Position numbers and translations under genes: made by a program. A stretch of DNA of 7,306 bases from Acidimicrobiaceae bacterium. Its GTDB lineage: Bacteria > Actinomycetota > Acidimicrobiia > Acidimicrobiales > RAAP-2. Numbering within the stretch: position 1 is the stretch's first letter; every line of letters starts with the position of its first letter. A model generated the notes under the pieces. It saw nothing but the letters and a program-made list of their open reading frames with translations. It did not search any database and was not told where the DNA came from. Shown in pieces: positions 1-5,933 of the stretch. The stretch is from NCBI GenBank assembly GCA_003133005.1, contig PKZI01000120.1, positions 251 to 7,556 of the forward strand, written 5' to 3'.

Positions 1-172
1 ATACGTCTGAGCGTGACTACCGGTGCCAGGCACCTACTACTACGAGAAGAATGGAGTTCTGGGTCGTCACGCCACTATCTAAGCACACGGCGCCGCACAC
101 TTCAATACCGTTCGTCACCGACGCCACTCACTTCGAGTCCAACGCCTCCAAGGACGACGAACGCCGTCATTT
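1..172. other. Leading stretch without a recognisable gene
   Basis: No reading frame here gives a recognisable protein. One plus-strand frame is open through this stretch, but its product is a low-complexity Ser/Thr/Arg-rich string that continues out of frame across the antitoxin gene, so I treat it as a shadow. The only structure I see is the 13-bp palindrome at 22-34. The right end must contain the upstream part of the toxin-antitoxin promoter, although I find no good -35 hexamer. Confidence 0.5.
22..34. repeat. 13-bp palindrome GGTGCCAGGCACC
   Basis: The arms GGTGCC and GGCACC are perfect reverse complements around a single central A. The site lies in a stretch without a gene, near the window edge. 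It could be one copy of a dispersed intergenic palindrome, a regulator site, or chance. Only one copy is in the window, so repeat status is unproven. Confidence 0.3.
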
Positions 173-191
173 GTAGCACTTTATGTGCTAC
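173..191. promoter_or_regulatory. Palindromic operator of the toxin-antitoxin operon
   Basis: GTAGCAC (173-179) and GTGCTAC (185-191) are a perfect 7-bp inverted repeat separated by TTTAT. The site lies 9 bases upstream of the preferred antitoxin GTG and overlaps the predicted -10 element. Antitoxins of the Phd/YefM and VapB type, alone or with their toxin, classically repress their own operon by binding such palindromes. The position and symmetry are seen in the sequence; the binding itself is inferred. The site also contains the ATG at 183, which argues against that ATG being the real start. Confidence 0.7.
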
Positions 192-194
192 TCT
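189..194 (+). promoter_or_regulatory. Predicted -10 element for a leaderless antitoxin mRNA
   Basis: TACTCT fits the actinobacterial -10 pattern TANNNT. Counted from the G of the GTG at 201 as +1, it occupies exactly -12 to -7. Transcription would therefore begin at the start codon, giving a leaderless message, which is common in actinobacteria. I see no convincing -35 hexamer. The -10 overlaps the right arm of the operator, so antitoxin binding would block the polymerase. Confidence 0.45.
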
Positions 195-200
195 CGCCCC

Positions 201-476
201 GTGCAACGCATTGGGATTCGCGAACTTCGCCAGAACGCGAGCCGCTACCTCGCCGCCGTCCAACGTGGTGAGTCCGTCGAAGTTACCGATCGCGGTGAAC
301 TCGTCGGGATCATCAACCCGGTTCGTTCGGGCCAAAAGTTTCGGGACCTTCTCATCCGCACGGGTCAACTCGTGCCGGCCTCGCGCCCCTTTCGCATCCC
401 GCAACCCATCGACTTGAAAAAGAGAAAGACGTCGATCATGGACGCTCTCGAACAAATTCGAGAAGAGCGATTTTGA
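201..476 (+). CDS. vapB: Phd/YefM-family antitoxin of a VapBC-type module
   Basis: This 91-residue protein should be the cytoplasmic antitoxin that binds and neutralises the adjacent PIN toxin and represses the operon. The N-terminal half has the Phd/YefM signature: IGIRELRQNASRYL near residues 4-17, then GESVEVTDRGELVGII near 23-38. That half normally forms the dimeric DNA-binding fold. The C-terminal part, ending SIMDALEQIREERF, resembles the helical toxin-binding tail of the family. I chose GTG 201 over the in-frame ATG at 183. The alignable part begins at once with VQRIGIREL, the ATG lies inside the operator palindrome, and a TANNNT -10 sits correctly spaced for a leaderless start at 201. 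Its stop overlaps the toxin start by four bases (TTGA). The family call is firm; the exact start is likely but not proven. Confidence 0.88.
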   Translation: MQRIGIRELRQNASRYLAAVQRGESVEVTDRGELVGIINPVRSGQKFRDLLIRTGQLVPASRPFRIPQPIDLKKRKTSIMDALEQIREERF

Positions 477-862
477 TCTATCTCGACTCATCCGCTTTAC
501 TGAAACTGATCTTTCTAGAAAAGGAAAGTGCAAGTTTGCAGCGTTACCTCGAGGCTCGACCTGACGAGAACAAAGTCACGAGCATTCTTTCACGCGTTGA
601 GGTTCTGCGCGTGTGCGCACGCGAATCCGAAACCGCAACCGCGCTCGCAAAGATTCTGCTCGCTGGAATCGACGTGATCGAAATCTCCGACGTCGTCGTC
701 GAACTCGCGAGCGACGTACACGCGAGTCGAAGCTTCGACGCAATTCACCTCGTCAGTGCGCTCACCATCCAAGAAGGACTCACTGAGGTCGTTGCGTACG
801 ATCGACGTCTCCTCGACGCGTGTTCGGAATATCAACTCAATACCGTCTCGCCTGGTTGGTGA
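473..862 (+). CDS. vapC: VapC-type PIN-domain ribonuclease toxin
   Basis: This 129-residue protein is a single PIN domain, the usual VapC length. VapC toxins are Mg2+/Mn2+-dependent endoribonucleases that cut specific tRNAs or rRNA and halt translation when the antitoxin is lost; the target here cannot be read from the sequence. All four PIN acidic positions appear intact: D5 in the N-terminal IYLDSSALLK motif, E43 in SRVEVLR, D89 in SFDAIHLVSA, and D110 in VAYDRRLL. The TTG start lies inside the antitoxin stop (TTGA overlap), and an AGAAGAG purine stretch at 461-467, within the antitoxin gene, could serve as ribosome binding site. The overlap implies coupled translation with antitoxin made first. 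Nothing suggests decay. Confidence 0.92.
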   Translation: MIYLDSSALLKLIFLEKESASLQRYLEARPDENKVTSILSRVEVLRVCARESETATALAKILLAGIDVIEISDVVVELASDVHASRSFDAIHLVSALTIQEGLTEVVAYDRRLLDACSEYQLNTVSPGW

Positions 863-866
863 CGGT

Positions 867-881
867 GCGGGTTAGTCCCGC
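867..881 (+). terminator. Weak hairpin just after the toxin gene
   Basis: GCGGG and CCCGC form a perfect 5-bp stem around a TTAGT loop, starting 5 bases after the vapC stop. No T-tract follows, so it is not a classical intrinsic terminator. It might still attenuate or protect the 3' end. It lies between the plus-strand toxin operon and the minus-strand reductase pseudogene that converges on it. Confidence 0.25.
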
Positions 882-898
882 CCCCGATAGCAAGGCTG

Positions 899-977
899 TC
901 AATCTAACGCCACGCTCCAATCACTTCCGCCCTGCTCCTTGAAATCCATATTCCCTGTGACAAATTTGATCCGCCAG
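899..977 (-). pseudogene. Possible remnant of a protein C-terminus
   Basis: On the minus strand, directly after the reductase stop, one frame reads as plausible protein: IPDWRIKFVTG followed by NMDFKEQGG and SDWSVALD, then TGA at 901-899. It lies in a different frame from the reductase and outside that gene's body, so reductase coding does not explain it. I do not recognise the family. An ATG at 949 would give only a 16-residue peptide. It may be the tail of a lost gene, a short gene, or chance. Confidence 0.18.
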
Positions 978-1516
978 TCAGGAATGCGCCGCGAAGACGT
1001 GAGCGGCGACGCCGCCACTGAAAACGGTGGTACTGATCGACTCGATGATGAGCGGTGAAAGGAAGAGTCGCTCACCTGCTCCGAGGACGATTGGGTGGAA
1101 GGCGAGGCGGAAATCGTTGATCAATCCGGTCGCGACCAGCGGTCGAGCGAACCGCACCCCGCCGTGGGCGAGCATGTAGCCTGAGCTCTCTTGCTCAACC
1201 CACATAATGGCTTCGCTCAGGTCTCCAGTGGCAATCGTCGTGTCGCTCCAATCGGCGCACTTGAGCGAATTCGAGAATACGACTTTGGGGATCTCGTTCA
1301 TCGACTTGGCAAACGAACGGAGGCGACGAGCCAATGGGTGGCCCCTAGTTCGTAGGTCGCGGCGCCAAAGAGGGGCGCGTCTGCGTTGCCTACAGTCTCG
1401 ACAACCCAATTGAGGCCGACATCGGAGTCTCCCGCGGCGACCCAATCCGTGCTGCCGTCAGGTGGTGCGATGGAGCCGTCGAGCGAGATCGACATCTTCA
1501 GTACTCGTAAGGACAT
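978..1516 (-). pseudogene. Frameshifted RibD-C/dihydrofolate reductase-like protein
   Basis: Two adjoining frames together make one member of the RibD C-terminal / dihydrofolate-reductase-like superfamily (YyaP/YwjB type). The family uses the NADPH-dependent reductase fold, but most single-domain members have no known substrate. The N-terminal frame (ATG at 1516) carries LKMSISLDGSIA and GAATYELGATHW. The C-terminal frame carries SMNEIPKVVFSNSL, GGVRFARPL, GLINDFRLAFHPIVLGAGERLF and a final beta segment ending AAHS. The junction lies between the W codon (1333-1331) and the F codon (1313-1311). The N-terminal frame then stops at 1300-1298. The span is 539 bases, one short of 180 codons, so a one-base deletion explains the break and would leave about 179 residues, normal for the family. 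I see no slippery heptamer at the junction, so programmed frameshifting is unlikely. A recent mutation or a sequence error are both possible. Confidence 0.82.
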
Positions 1517-1524
1517 GCGTTGTT

Positions 1525-1529
1525 TCCTT
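1525..1529 (-). promoter_or_regulatory. Ribosome binding site of the reductase pseudogene
   Basis: On the minus strand AAGGA lies 8 bases before the ATG at 1516-1514. This fixes the start there rather than at the in-frame ATG at 1699, whose extra 61 residues do not resemble the family N-terminus. Confidence 0.6.
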
Positions 1530-1615
1530 GTCGAGGTGCATGAAATGAACGATTCAATCGCCGTAATGATAATTTCACCCGATTCGCCATCGTGGGTACG
1601 ACGATAAGAATGCAA

Positions 1616-1669
1616 CCCGTAGCACGGGGCCGACGGGCAAGTAGCGCCCACGGCGCTCGCCCACACGAG
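1616..1669. other. Three adjacent potential hairpins in the divergent spacer
   Basis: Within the 200-base spacer between the minus-strand reductase and the plus-strand membrane protein, three inverted repeats lie end to end. First, CCCGT/ACGGG with a 3-base loop (1616-1628). Second, GCCG-AC-GGGC pairing with GCCC-A-CGGC across a 7-base loop (1629-1654). Third, CTCG/CGAG with a 6-base loop (1656-1669). None is followed by a T-tract in either direction. They could be a structured leader of the reductase transcript, a protein-binding region, or a by-product of GC-rich sequence. Confidence 0.3.
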
Positions 1670-1681
1670 TGAACGATGATT

Positions 1682-1710
1682 TTGACTGTGAAATTTCATT
1701 GTGACAGGCT
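1682..1710 (+). promoter_or_regulatory. Predicted promoter of the small membrane protein gene
   Basis: TTGACT (1682-1687) matches the -35 consensus at five of six positions. After a 17-base spacer comes CAGGCT (1705-1710), a weak -10 that keeps the A and the final T of TANNNT. The -10 sits at -12 to -7 relative to the ATG at 1717, so the transcript would be leaderless. That agrees with the lack of a purine-rich ribosome binding site before this gene. Confidence 0.4.
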
Positions 1711-1716
1711 CAACAC

Positions 1717-1992
1717 ATGGCGCTTCAACGACTCAGTCGTGCTCAACGATTCGTCATAATGAGCGCTCTCGGTTTTGCCCTCTATCTTTTTGGTGCCTGG
1801 GTGACCGCACTTGGTGAACATCTTCCTTACGGTTCAGTTACTTTCACCAACGTGAGCTCATCCATTGTTGTCGGCGGGTTGCACCTCTGGGTCCGGTTCG
1901 TGATCTGGCTGGCCCTAATTTCGACGTGGCTTGGGGTTTCGATTCCATTGTTTCGGGGAAGTTCGAAGTCGACACGGAGGGTTCCGTCCTAG
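1717..1992 (+). CDS. Unnamed small membrane protein with two helices
   Basis: I recognise no named family in this 91-residue protein. Two hydrophobic stretches stand out: residues 12-32 (FVIMSALGFALYLFG and on) and 57-79 (LWVRFVIWLALISTWLGVS and on). They are joined by a polar loop of about 24 residues, Ser- and Thr-rich in its middle. Basic residues flank both helices on the outer ends (R5, R8, R11 and R80, K84, R87, R88). By the positive-inside rule both termini are cytoplasmic and the loop is outside. A GGLHLWVRF segment at the start of helix 2 looks like the conserved core. It reminds me of short uncharacterised actinobacterial membrane proteins, but this is memory, not a search. It stands alone between a divergent spacer and the glycosylase gene, with its own likely leaderless promoter. 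The hydrophobic pattern makes it very likely a real gene. Confidence 0.72.
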   Translation: MALQRLSRAQRFVIMSALGFALYLFGAWVTALGEHLPYGSVTFTNVSSSIVVGGLHLWVRFVIWLALISTWLGVSIPLFRGSSKSTRRVPS

Positions 1993-2024
1993 CGTGTGTT
2001 TGCAAGCCCACGTCGCGACCGTGC

Positions 2025-2053
2025 TTGATCGCTTCTTTAATTATTGGCATAAG
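2025..2053 (+). promoter_or_regulatory. Predicted promoter of the DNA glycosylase gene
   Basis: TTGATC (2025-2030) and CATAAG (2048-2053), each four of six to consensus, are separated by 17 bases in an AT-richer patch between two genes. Transcription would start near 2060, giving a leader of about 34 bases. This leader contains the 8-bp palindrome TGACGTCA (2073-2080). No strong Shine-Dalgarno sequence stands before the ATG at 2094. Confidence 0.35.
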
Positions 2054-2093
2054 AAATGTTCTGAAGGATCCGTGACGTCAGAAAGTAAGTGGA

Positions 2094-2696
2094 ATGTCAC
2101 GAGTGGTCTTGACTAGAGACTTCTTCGAACGGCCACCCGACACCGTGGCTCGCGAACTTCTCGGTTCAATCATGGTCGTGCGCTTTGAAGGCGACGAAAC
2201 ACGGGTGCGCATCGAAGAGACCGAAGCGTACGGCGGATTCGACGATCCGGCCTCACACGCGTTTCGAGGACCGACGCCGCGTTCGGCAATCATGTTCGAA
2301 CAAGCGGGAATACTTTACGTCTATCGCAGTTACGGAATCCACTGGTGCATGAATGTGGTTACCGAAAGCACCGGTACCGCGAGTGCGGTCCTACTTCGCG
2401 CCGGTCAAGTAGTCGATGACGTCAACACTCGCCACTCACCGAGCATCGCGTCAGGTCTGCTTCGTGGCCCAGGTATTCTCACTCGAGAACTGGGCATCAC
2501 TGGCACCGACAACGGAGTCGACTGTTGTGAGGGGACTTCTGGGAGAATTCGCTTCGAACGTCATGACTTGTCGAAAACACTCGAGATCGACGTATCTCGA
2601 CGAATCGGCGTTTCGCGGGGCCAAGAACGAATGTCGAGATACTTCATCAAAGGCAGTCCTGCCCTCTCACGCAGGACACCGACGGACCCAAAGTGA
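2094..2696 (+). CDS. mpg: 3-methyladenine DNA glycosylase, AAG/MPG family
   Basis: This 200-residue monofunctional DNA glycosylase should remove alkylated and deaminated purines (3-methyladenine, hypoxanthine, ethenoadenine) as the first step of base excision repair. Motifs follow the family order. RIEETEAYGG gives E44, the residue aligning with catalytic Glu125 of human AAG, and Y46 (Tyr127). Then come H55 (His136) in DPASHAFRG, Y77 (Tyr159) in LYVYRSYG, and N87 (Asn169) in CMNVV. GLLRGPGILTRELGI is the conserved middle block, and RIGVSRGQ with RYFIKGSPALSR closes the fold. Length is normal for bacterial members. The usual Asn after Arg in the TPRN motif is Ser here (R63-S64), a mild change. 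A stop lies seven codons upstream in frame, so ATG 2094 is the first ATG; GTG 2103 is a possible alternative. It converges on gatB with 89 bases between the stops. Confidence 0.93.
   Translation: MSRVVLTRDFFERPPDTVARELLGSIMVVRFEGDETRVRIEETEAYGGFDDPASHAFRGPTPRSAIMFEQAGILYVYRSYGIHWCMNVVTESTGTASAVLLRAGQVVDDVNTRHSPSIASGLLRGPGILTRELGITGTDNGVDCCEGTSGRIRFERHDLSKTLEIDVSRRIGVSRGQERMSRYFIKGSPALSRRTPTDPK
2656..2677 (+). terminator. Hairpin at the 3' end of the glycosylase gene
   Basis: GTCCTGC (2656-2662) and GCAGGAC (2671-2677) are perfect 7-bp arms around an 8-base loop, ending 19 bases before the stop. No T-tract follows. It may stabilise or end the message, but it lies within codons, so it could also be coincidence. 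Confidence 0.2.
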
Positions 2697-2785
2697 TCTC
2701 GGCGATTCGCAACCATTTCGAAGCGACGTCGGTCACGACAGCCAGACTTCCGTCCGCCAAATCGCCGCGAACACGAGTTGCAGCC

Positions 2786-4213
2786 TTAACGCCGAGCGTG
2801 AAGTTCTTTGATCACGTCCTTGCCGTTCGCCTGGCCTTTTGTTTGTTTCATGACTTGTCCAATGAAAAACTGAGCGAGTTTCTCGTCGCCGTCTCGAAAA
2901 CGTTCCCACTCATCAGGATTTTCGTCGATCAACAACGCCACGGTCGAAGCAAGGGATTCAGACGACATCTGTTCGAAACCCAGTGAGGTAGCAATCGAAG
3001 CAGGATCTCCCCCTGACTTCAGCAATTCGCCTAGGACGGTCTTGGACTGGGTTGCCGAAAGCGTGCCCGACTGCTCGAGCAACAGCGTTGAAGAGAACGC
3101 CGTGAATGTCACATTGCTCAGTAGGTCAAGGCCCGCCGCGAGTTCGTTCGCTGCTCGAGCAAGAGCGAGCGATGCGTCCGCACCCGCGTCAAGTGCCGCG
3201 TGCACGTAATCCTCAAGGCCGAGGTCAATCACGACTTCGACGGCGTCAAGTTGCGTCTCGCTGGGCGAACTGAGTCGAGAAATAAGAAGCAGTCGTCGTT
3301 CAGCGGGCATTGGACCGAGCGCGTCACGCACGCGACCCTGCCACTCGTCGCTGGGTACTAATTCCACCAAATCTGGCTCGCGGAAGTAGCGATAATCCTC
3401 CGCCTCTTCTTTCGTGCGCATGGTCGACGTCGCACCAACATTCTCGTCCCAGTGACGCGTCTCTTGACGGACGGTGCCGCCCGATTCGATCAGCTCGATT
3501 TGGCGAAGTGCCTCGAAGTCGATCGCACGTTGGAGACTGCGCAACGAATTTAAGTTCTTGATCTCACAACGCGTACCGAACGGGGCATTGGGCTTTCGAA
3601 CCGACACGTTGGCGTCAATGCGCATCGAGCCTTCTTCCATCCTGCCGTCAGACGCGCCAGTCGCAATGAGAATGGCGCGCAAGGACGACGCGTAGGAACG
3701 AGCCTGCGCGGACGAACGAATATCGGGTCCCGAGACGATCTCGACGAGGGGCACACCGGATCGGTTGTAGTCAACGAGCGAGCGATCGGCACCGTGGATG
3801 CGACCAGTACCGCCAAGGTGGGTCGACTTTCCGGTGTCCTCTTCGAGGTGCGCCCGCTCGATGCTCACTCGAGAACCGTCAGGTAAATCGAGGTAGCCAC
3901 CTTTATTGATTGGCAAGTCGTACTGACTGATCTGAAAATCCTTGGGCATGTCGGGATAGAAGTAGTTCTTTCGATGAAACGTCGACGCAGCAATCGTGCT
4001 GTGCAGTGCGATGCCGATCGCCATCGCGAGTTCCACCGCACGTACGTTCAATACGGGTAACGAACCCGGCAGGCCCAGACATACCGGACAGACGTTGGTG
4101 TTGGGCTGGGCGCCAAAGTGGTTCGCGCATCCACAAAACATCTTGGTCGCCGTTTTTAGCTCCGTGTGGACTTCGAGTCCGACCACCATCTCCCAGTCGC
4201 CGGGCAGCCCCAT
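2786..4213 (-). CDS. gatB: Asp-tRNA(Asn)/Glu-tRNA(Gln) amidotransferase subunit B
   Basis: GatB is the tRNA-binding kinase subunit of GatCAB. It activates the misacylated Glu or Asp on the tRNA by ATP-dependent phosphorylation, and ammonia channelled from GatA then completes amidation. The 475 residues are full length. The N-terminal cradle opens with VGLEVHTEL and has a zinc-site pattern C27-x-C29 and C42-x2-C45 (CPVCLGLPG). These are followed by MPKDFQISQYDLP, EEDTGKSTH, SLVDYNRSGVPLVEIVS, EGSMRIDANVSV, EIKNLNS, ETRHWDE and EDYRYFREPDL near residue 290. The rest is the helical linker and the YqeY-like tail that contacts the tRNA, ending KDVIKELHARR. Its ATG shares one base with the gatA stop (TGATG), so it is the last gene of the operon and probably translated by reinitiation. 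I see no classical terminator after its TAA. Confidence 0.97.
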   Translation of the reverse strand: MGLPGDWEMVVGLEVHTELKTATKMFCGCANHFGAQPNTNVCPVCLGLPGSLPVLNVRAVELAMAIGIALHSTIAASTFHRKNYFYPDMPKDFQISQYDLPINKGGYLDLPDGSRVSIERAHLEEDTGKSTHLGGTGRIHGADRSLVDYNRSGVPLVEIVSGPDIRSSAQARSYASSLRAILIATGASDGRMEEGSMRIDANVSVRKPNAPFGTRCEIKNLNSLRSLQRAIDFEALRQIELIESGGTVRQETRHWDENVGATSTMRTKEEAEDYRYFREPDLVELVPSDEWQGRVRDALGPMPAERRLLLISRLSSPSETQLDAVEVVIDLGLEDYVHAALDAGADASLALARAANELAAGLDLLSNVTFTAFSSTLLLEQSGTLSATQSKTVLGELLKSGGDPASIATSLGFEQMSSESLASTVALLIDENPDEWERFRDGDEKLAQFFIGQVMKQTKGQANGKDVIKELHARR

Positions 4214-5634
4214 CAGCGACCCTCGGCGATCTCGAGCACTCGAGCGGCGGCGAACAGTTTCGCCTCGCTGCGTCCAGGTCCGAGCAACTGCACGCCAATG
4301 GGAAGATCGTGCTCGCCCGTCCCGAAGGGTACCGACAGCGCCGCGTCACCCGCCAAATTGGTTGGAATCGTAAAGATGTCCGACAAGTACATCGCCATAG
4401 GATCGCTCACCTTGGATCCAAGTTCGAAGGCCACGGACGGCGTGGTCGCGCCGAGCAGCAAGTCGACGTCGCGGTACGCGTTCGCGAAGGCCGAAATCAT
4501 CATCGTTCGCACCTTGAGCGCTTGTCCGTAGTAGGCGTCGTAGTAACCGGCCGACAGCGCGTAGGTGCCAAGCATGATCCGGCGCTTCACCTCGTCACCG
4601 AAACCCGCGGTTCGCGTGGCTTCGTTCATAGCCGTCACGTCGTCGGCGTTGACACGAAGTCCGTAGCGCACGCCATCGTAGCGAGCGAGATTGCTCGACG
4701 CCTCCGCGGGCGCGAGGATGTAATACGCACTGAGCCCGAGGCGGAATTCGGGGATTGAGAGTTCCACGATCGTGGCGCCTTCGGCGGCGAGCGCCTCGGC
4801 AGCGCGTAACACTGACTGCACGACGTCTTCGTCAGCACCATCGACCAAGTCACGCACGAGACCGATCCGCTTTCCCGCCACGCCATCATTGATGTGCGCG
4901 ACCAACGAAGGCGCGGGTTCGGGCAACGACGTCGAATCCATCTCGTCGTGTCCCGCGATCGCCTCGAGCAACATCGCCGCGTCAGTGACGTTCTTCGCGA
5001 ACGGCCCAATCTGATCCAGCGAACTGGCGAAGGCAATCAGTCCGTAGCGCGACACCAGGCCGTAGGTCGGTTTCACGCCAATAAGTCCGCACAGCGCCGC
5101 GGGTTGGCGAATGGAACCTCCCGTGTCACTGCCGAGCGCGAGCGGCGTCATGTCCGCCGCCACGGCGGCGGCGGAACCACCCGAGGAGCCACCGGGCACC
5201 CTCGTCGGATCGAGCGGGTTGCGCGTTGGTCCAAAAGCCGAGTTTTCCGTGGACGATCCCATCGCGAACTCGTCGAGATTCGTCTTACCTACGGGCACGG
5301 CACCCGCGGCGAGAAGACGATCGACCACCGTCGCGCTGTACGGGGGTCGCCATCCTTCGAGAATCCTCGACGAACACGTCGTGGGGATACCCCGCTGGCA
5401 CAAGTTGTCCTTGAGGGCGATGGGAACACCCGCGAGGGGTCCGACGCTCTCGCCGCGCGCGATCGCCGCGTCGACGGATTCGGCTTGGCGACGCGCGCCT
5501 TCTTCGTCGACGTACAAGAAGACGTTCAGTTCTTCATTACGCGCCTTGACCGCCAGTAGTGCGTCGTCGAGTTCAGCACTCGCGGTGGTGGCGCCACTTC
5601 GCACGTCGCGAACAATCTGCTCGGCGCTCTTCAC
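4213..5634 (-). CDS. gatA: Asp-tRNA(Asn)/Glu-tRNA(Gln) amidotransferase subunit A
   Basis: GatA is the glutaminase subunit of GatCAB. It hydrolyses glutamine (or asparagine) and passes ammonia to GatB. The 473 residues are normal length for the amidase-signature family. The Ser-cisSer-Lys triad is complete: K75 in [10 protein letters not shown]150 in [12 protein letters not shown] and S174 in [11 protein letters not shown]. Their spacing (75 and 24 residues) matches K79, S154 and S178 of the Staphylococcus aureus enzyme. Other family blocks are [36 protein letters not shown] and the C-terminal segment with [17 protein letters not shown] and GVQLLGP. It starts with GTG inside the gatC stop (GTGA overlap), so translation is probably coupled. 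Long open frames on the opposite strand inside this gene are codon-bias shadows. Confidence 0.97.
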   Translation of the reverse strand: MKSAEQIVRDVRSGATTASAELDDALLAVKARNEELNVFLYVDEEGARRQAESVDAAIARGESVGPLAGVPIALKDNLCQRGIPTTCSSRILEGWRPPYSATVVDRLLAAGAVPVGKTNLDEFAMGSSTENSAFGPTRNPLDPTRVPGGSSGGSAAAVAADMTPLALGSDTGGSIRQPAALCGLIGVKPTYGLVSRYGLIAFASSLDQIGPFAKNVTDAAMLLEAIAGHDEMDSTSLPEPAPSLVAHINDGVAGKRIGLVRDLVDGADEDVVQSVLRAAEALAAEGATIVELSIPEFRLGLSAYYILAPAEASSNLARYDGVRYGLRVNADDVTAMNEATRTAGFGDEVKRRIMLGTYALSAGYYDAYYGQALKVRTMMISAFANAYRDVDLLLGATTPSVAFELGSKVSDPMAMYLSDIFTIPTNLAGDAALSVPFGTGEHDLPIGVQLLGPGRSEAKLFAAARVLEIAEGR

Positions 5635-5933
5635 GGTGCCTCGCCAATGATCCGCGGCACGGCGAAACGGCCGTCCTCGCTGTCGGGGGCCATGGCGAGT
5701 ACTTCGTCGCGATCAAGACTCGGACGTACGACGTCGTCTCGGACCACGTTCACCAATCCGAACGGGTGCGTGGTCGGCACCACGTTCTCAAGGTCGAGTG
5801 AACTCATGTCGTTGGCGTGTTCGAGTACTTGACTGAGCTGCTGAGTGAACTGATCCAGCTCGTCGTCACTCAAAGTCAGGCGCGCTAATTTCGCGACGTG
5901 CGCGACGTCCTCACGTCGAAGAGAAGGGCTCAT
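5631..5933 (-). CDS. gatC: Asp-tRNA(Asn)/Glu-tRNA(Gln) amidotransferase subunit C
   Basis: GatC is the small subunit that wraps around the GatA-GatB interface and is needed for stable assembly. At 100 residues it is the typical size. The N-terminal helical part has the family signature [18 protein letters not shown], then [18 protein letters not shown]. The extended middle has VVPTTHPFG and [18 protein letters not shown], and the C-terminus ends with the conserved [11 protein letters not shown]. Its ATG overlaps the stop of the upstream hydrolase by four bases (ATGA), and its own stop overlaps the gatA GTG by four. The order gatC-gatA-gatB is common in bacteria; what is less common is that the gene coupled upstream is an esterase. 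Confidence 0.96.
   Translation of the reverse strand: MSPSLRREDVAHVAKLARLTLSDDELDQFTQQLSQVLEHANDMSSLDLENVVPTTHPFGLVNVVRDDVVRPSLDRDEVLAMAPDSEDGRFAVPRIIGEAP

Noticed and set aside
183..200. ATG at 183 as antitoxin start
   Set aside because: It lies in the middle of the operator palindrome and adds six residues (MCYSRP) outside the alignable family. GTG 201 fits the -10 spacing.
102..533. Minus-strand open frame covering the antitoxin gene
   Set aside because: It spans the operator, promoter and antitoxin, which are far better supported, and shows no family features.
1298..1333. Programmed ribosomal frameshifting in the reductase gene
   Set aside because: I find no slippery heptamer or adjacent stem at the junction, and the family is not known to use recoding.
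1515..1607. Plus-strand 30-codon frame beginning MRCFLVEVHEM
   Set aside because: It reads somewhat like protein but its start overlaps the reductase start on the other strand, it has no upstream ribosome binding site, and it carries no recognisable motif.
2693..2986. Plus-strand GTG frame overlapping the glycosylase stop
   Set aside because: More than two thirds lies opposite the 3' end of gatB, and its product shows no family features.
4006..4758. Long plus-strand open frame of about 250 codons opposite gatA and the start of gatB
   Set aside because: It runs antisense over well-supported conserved genes, is Arg-, His- and Val-rich in the way complementary frames of GC-biased genes are, and resembles no protein family.
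4894..5559. Plus-strand open frame of about 221 codons opposite gatA
   Set aside because: Same reason: an Arg-rich shadow of the gatA codon pattern with no recognisable domain.
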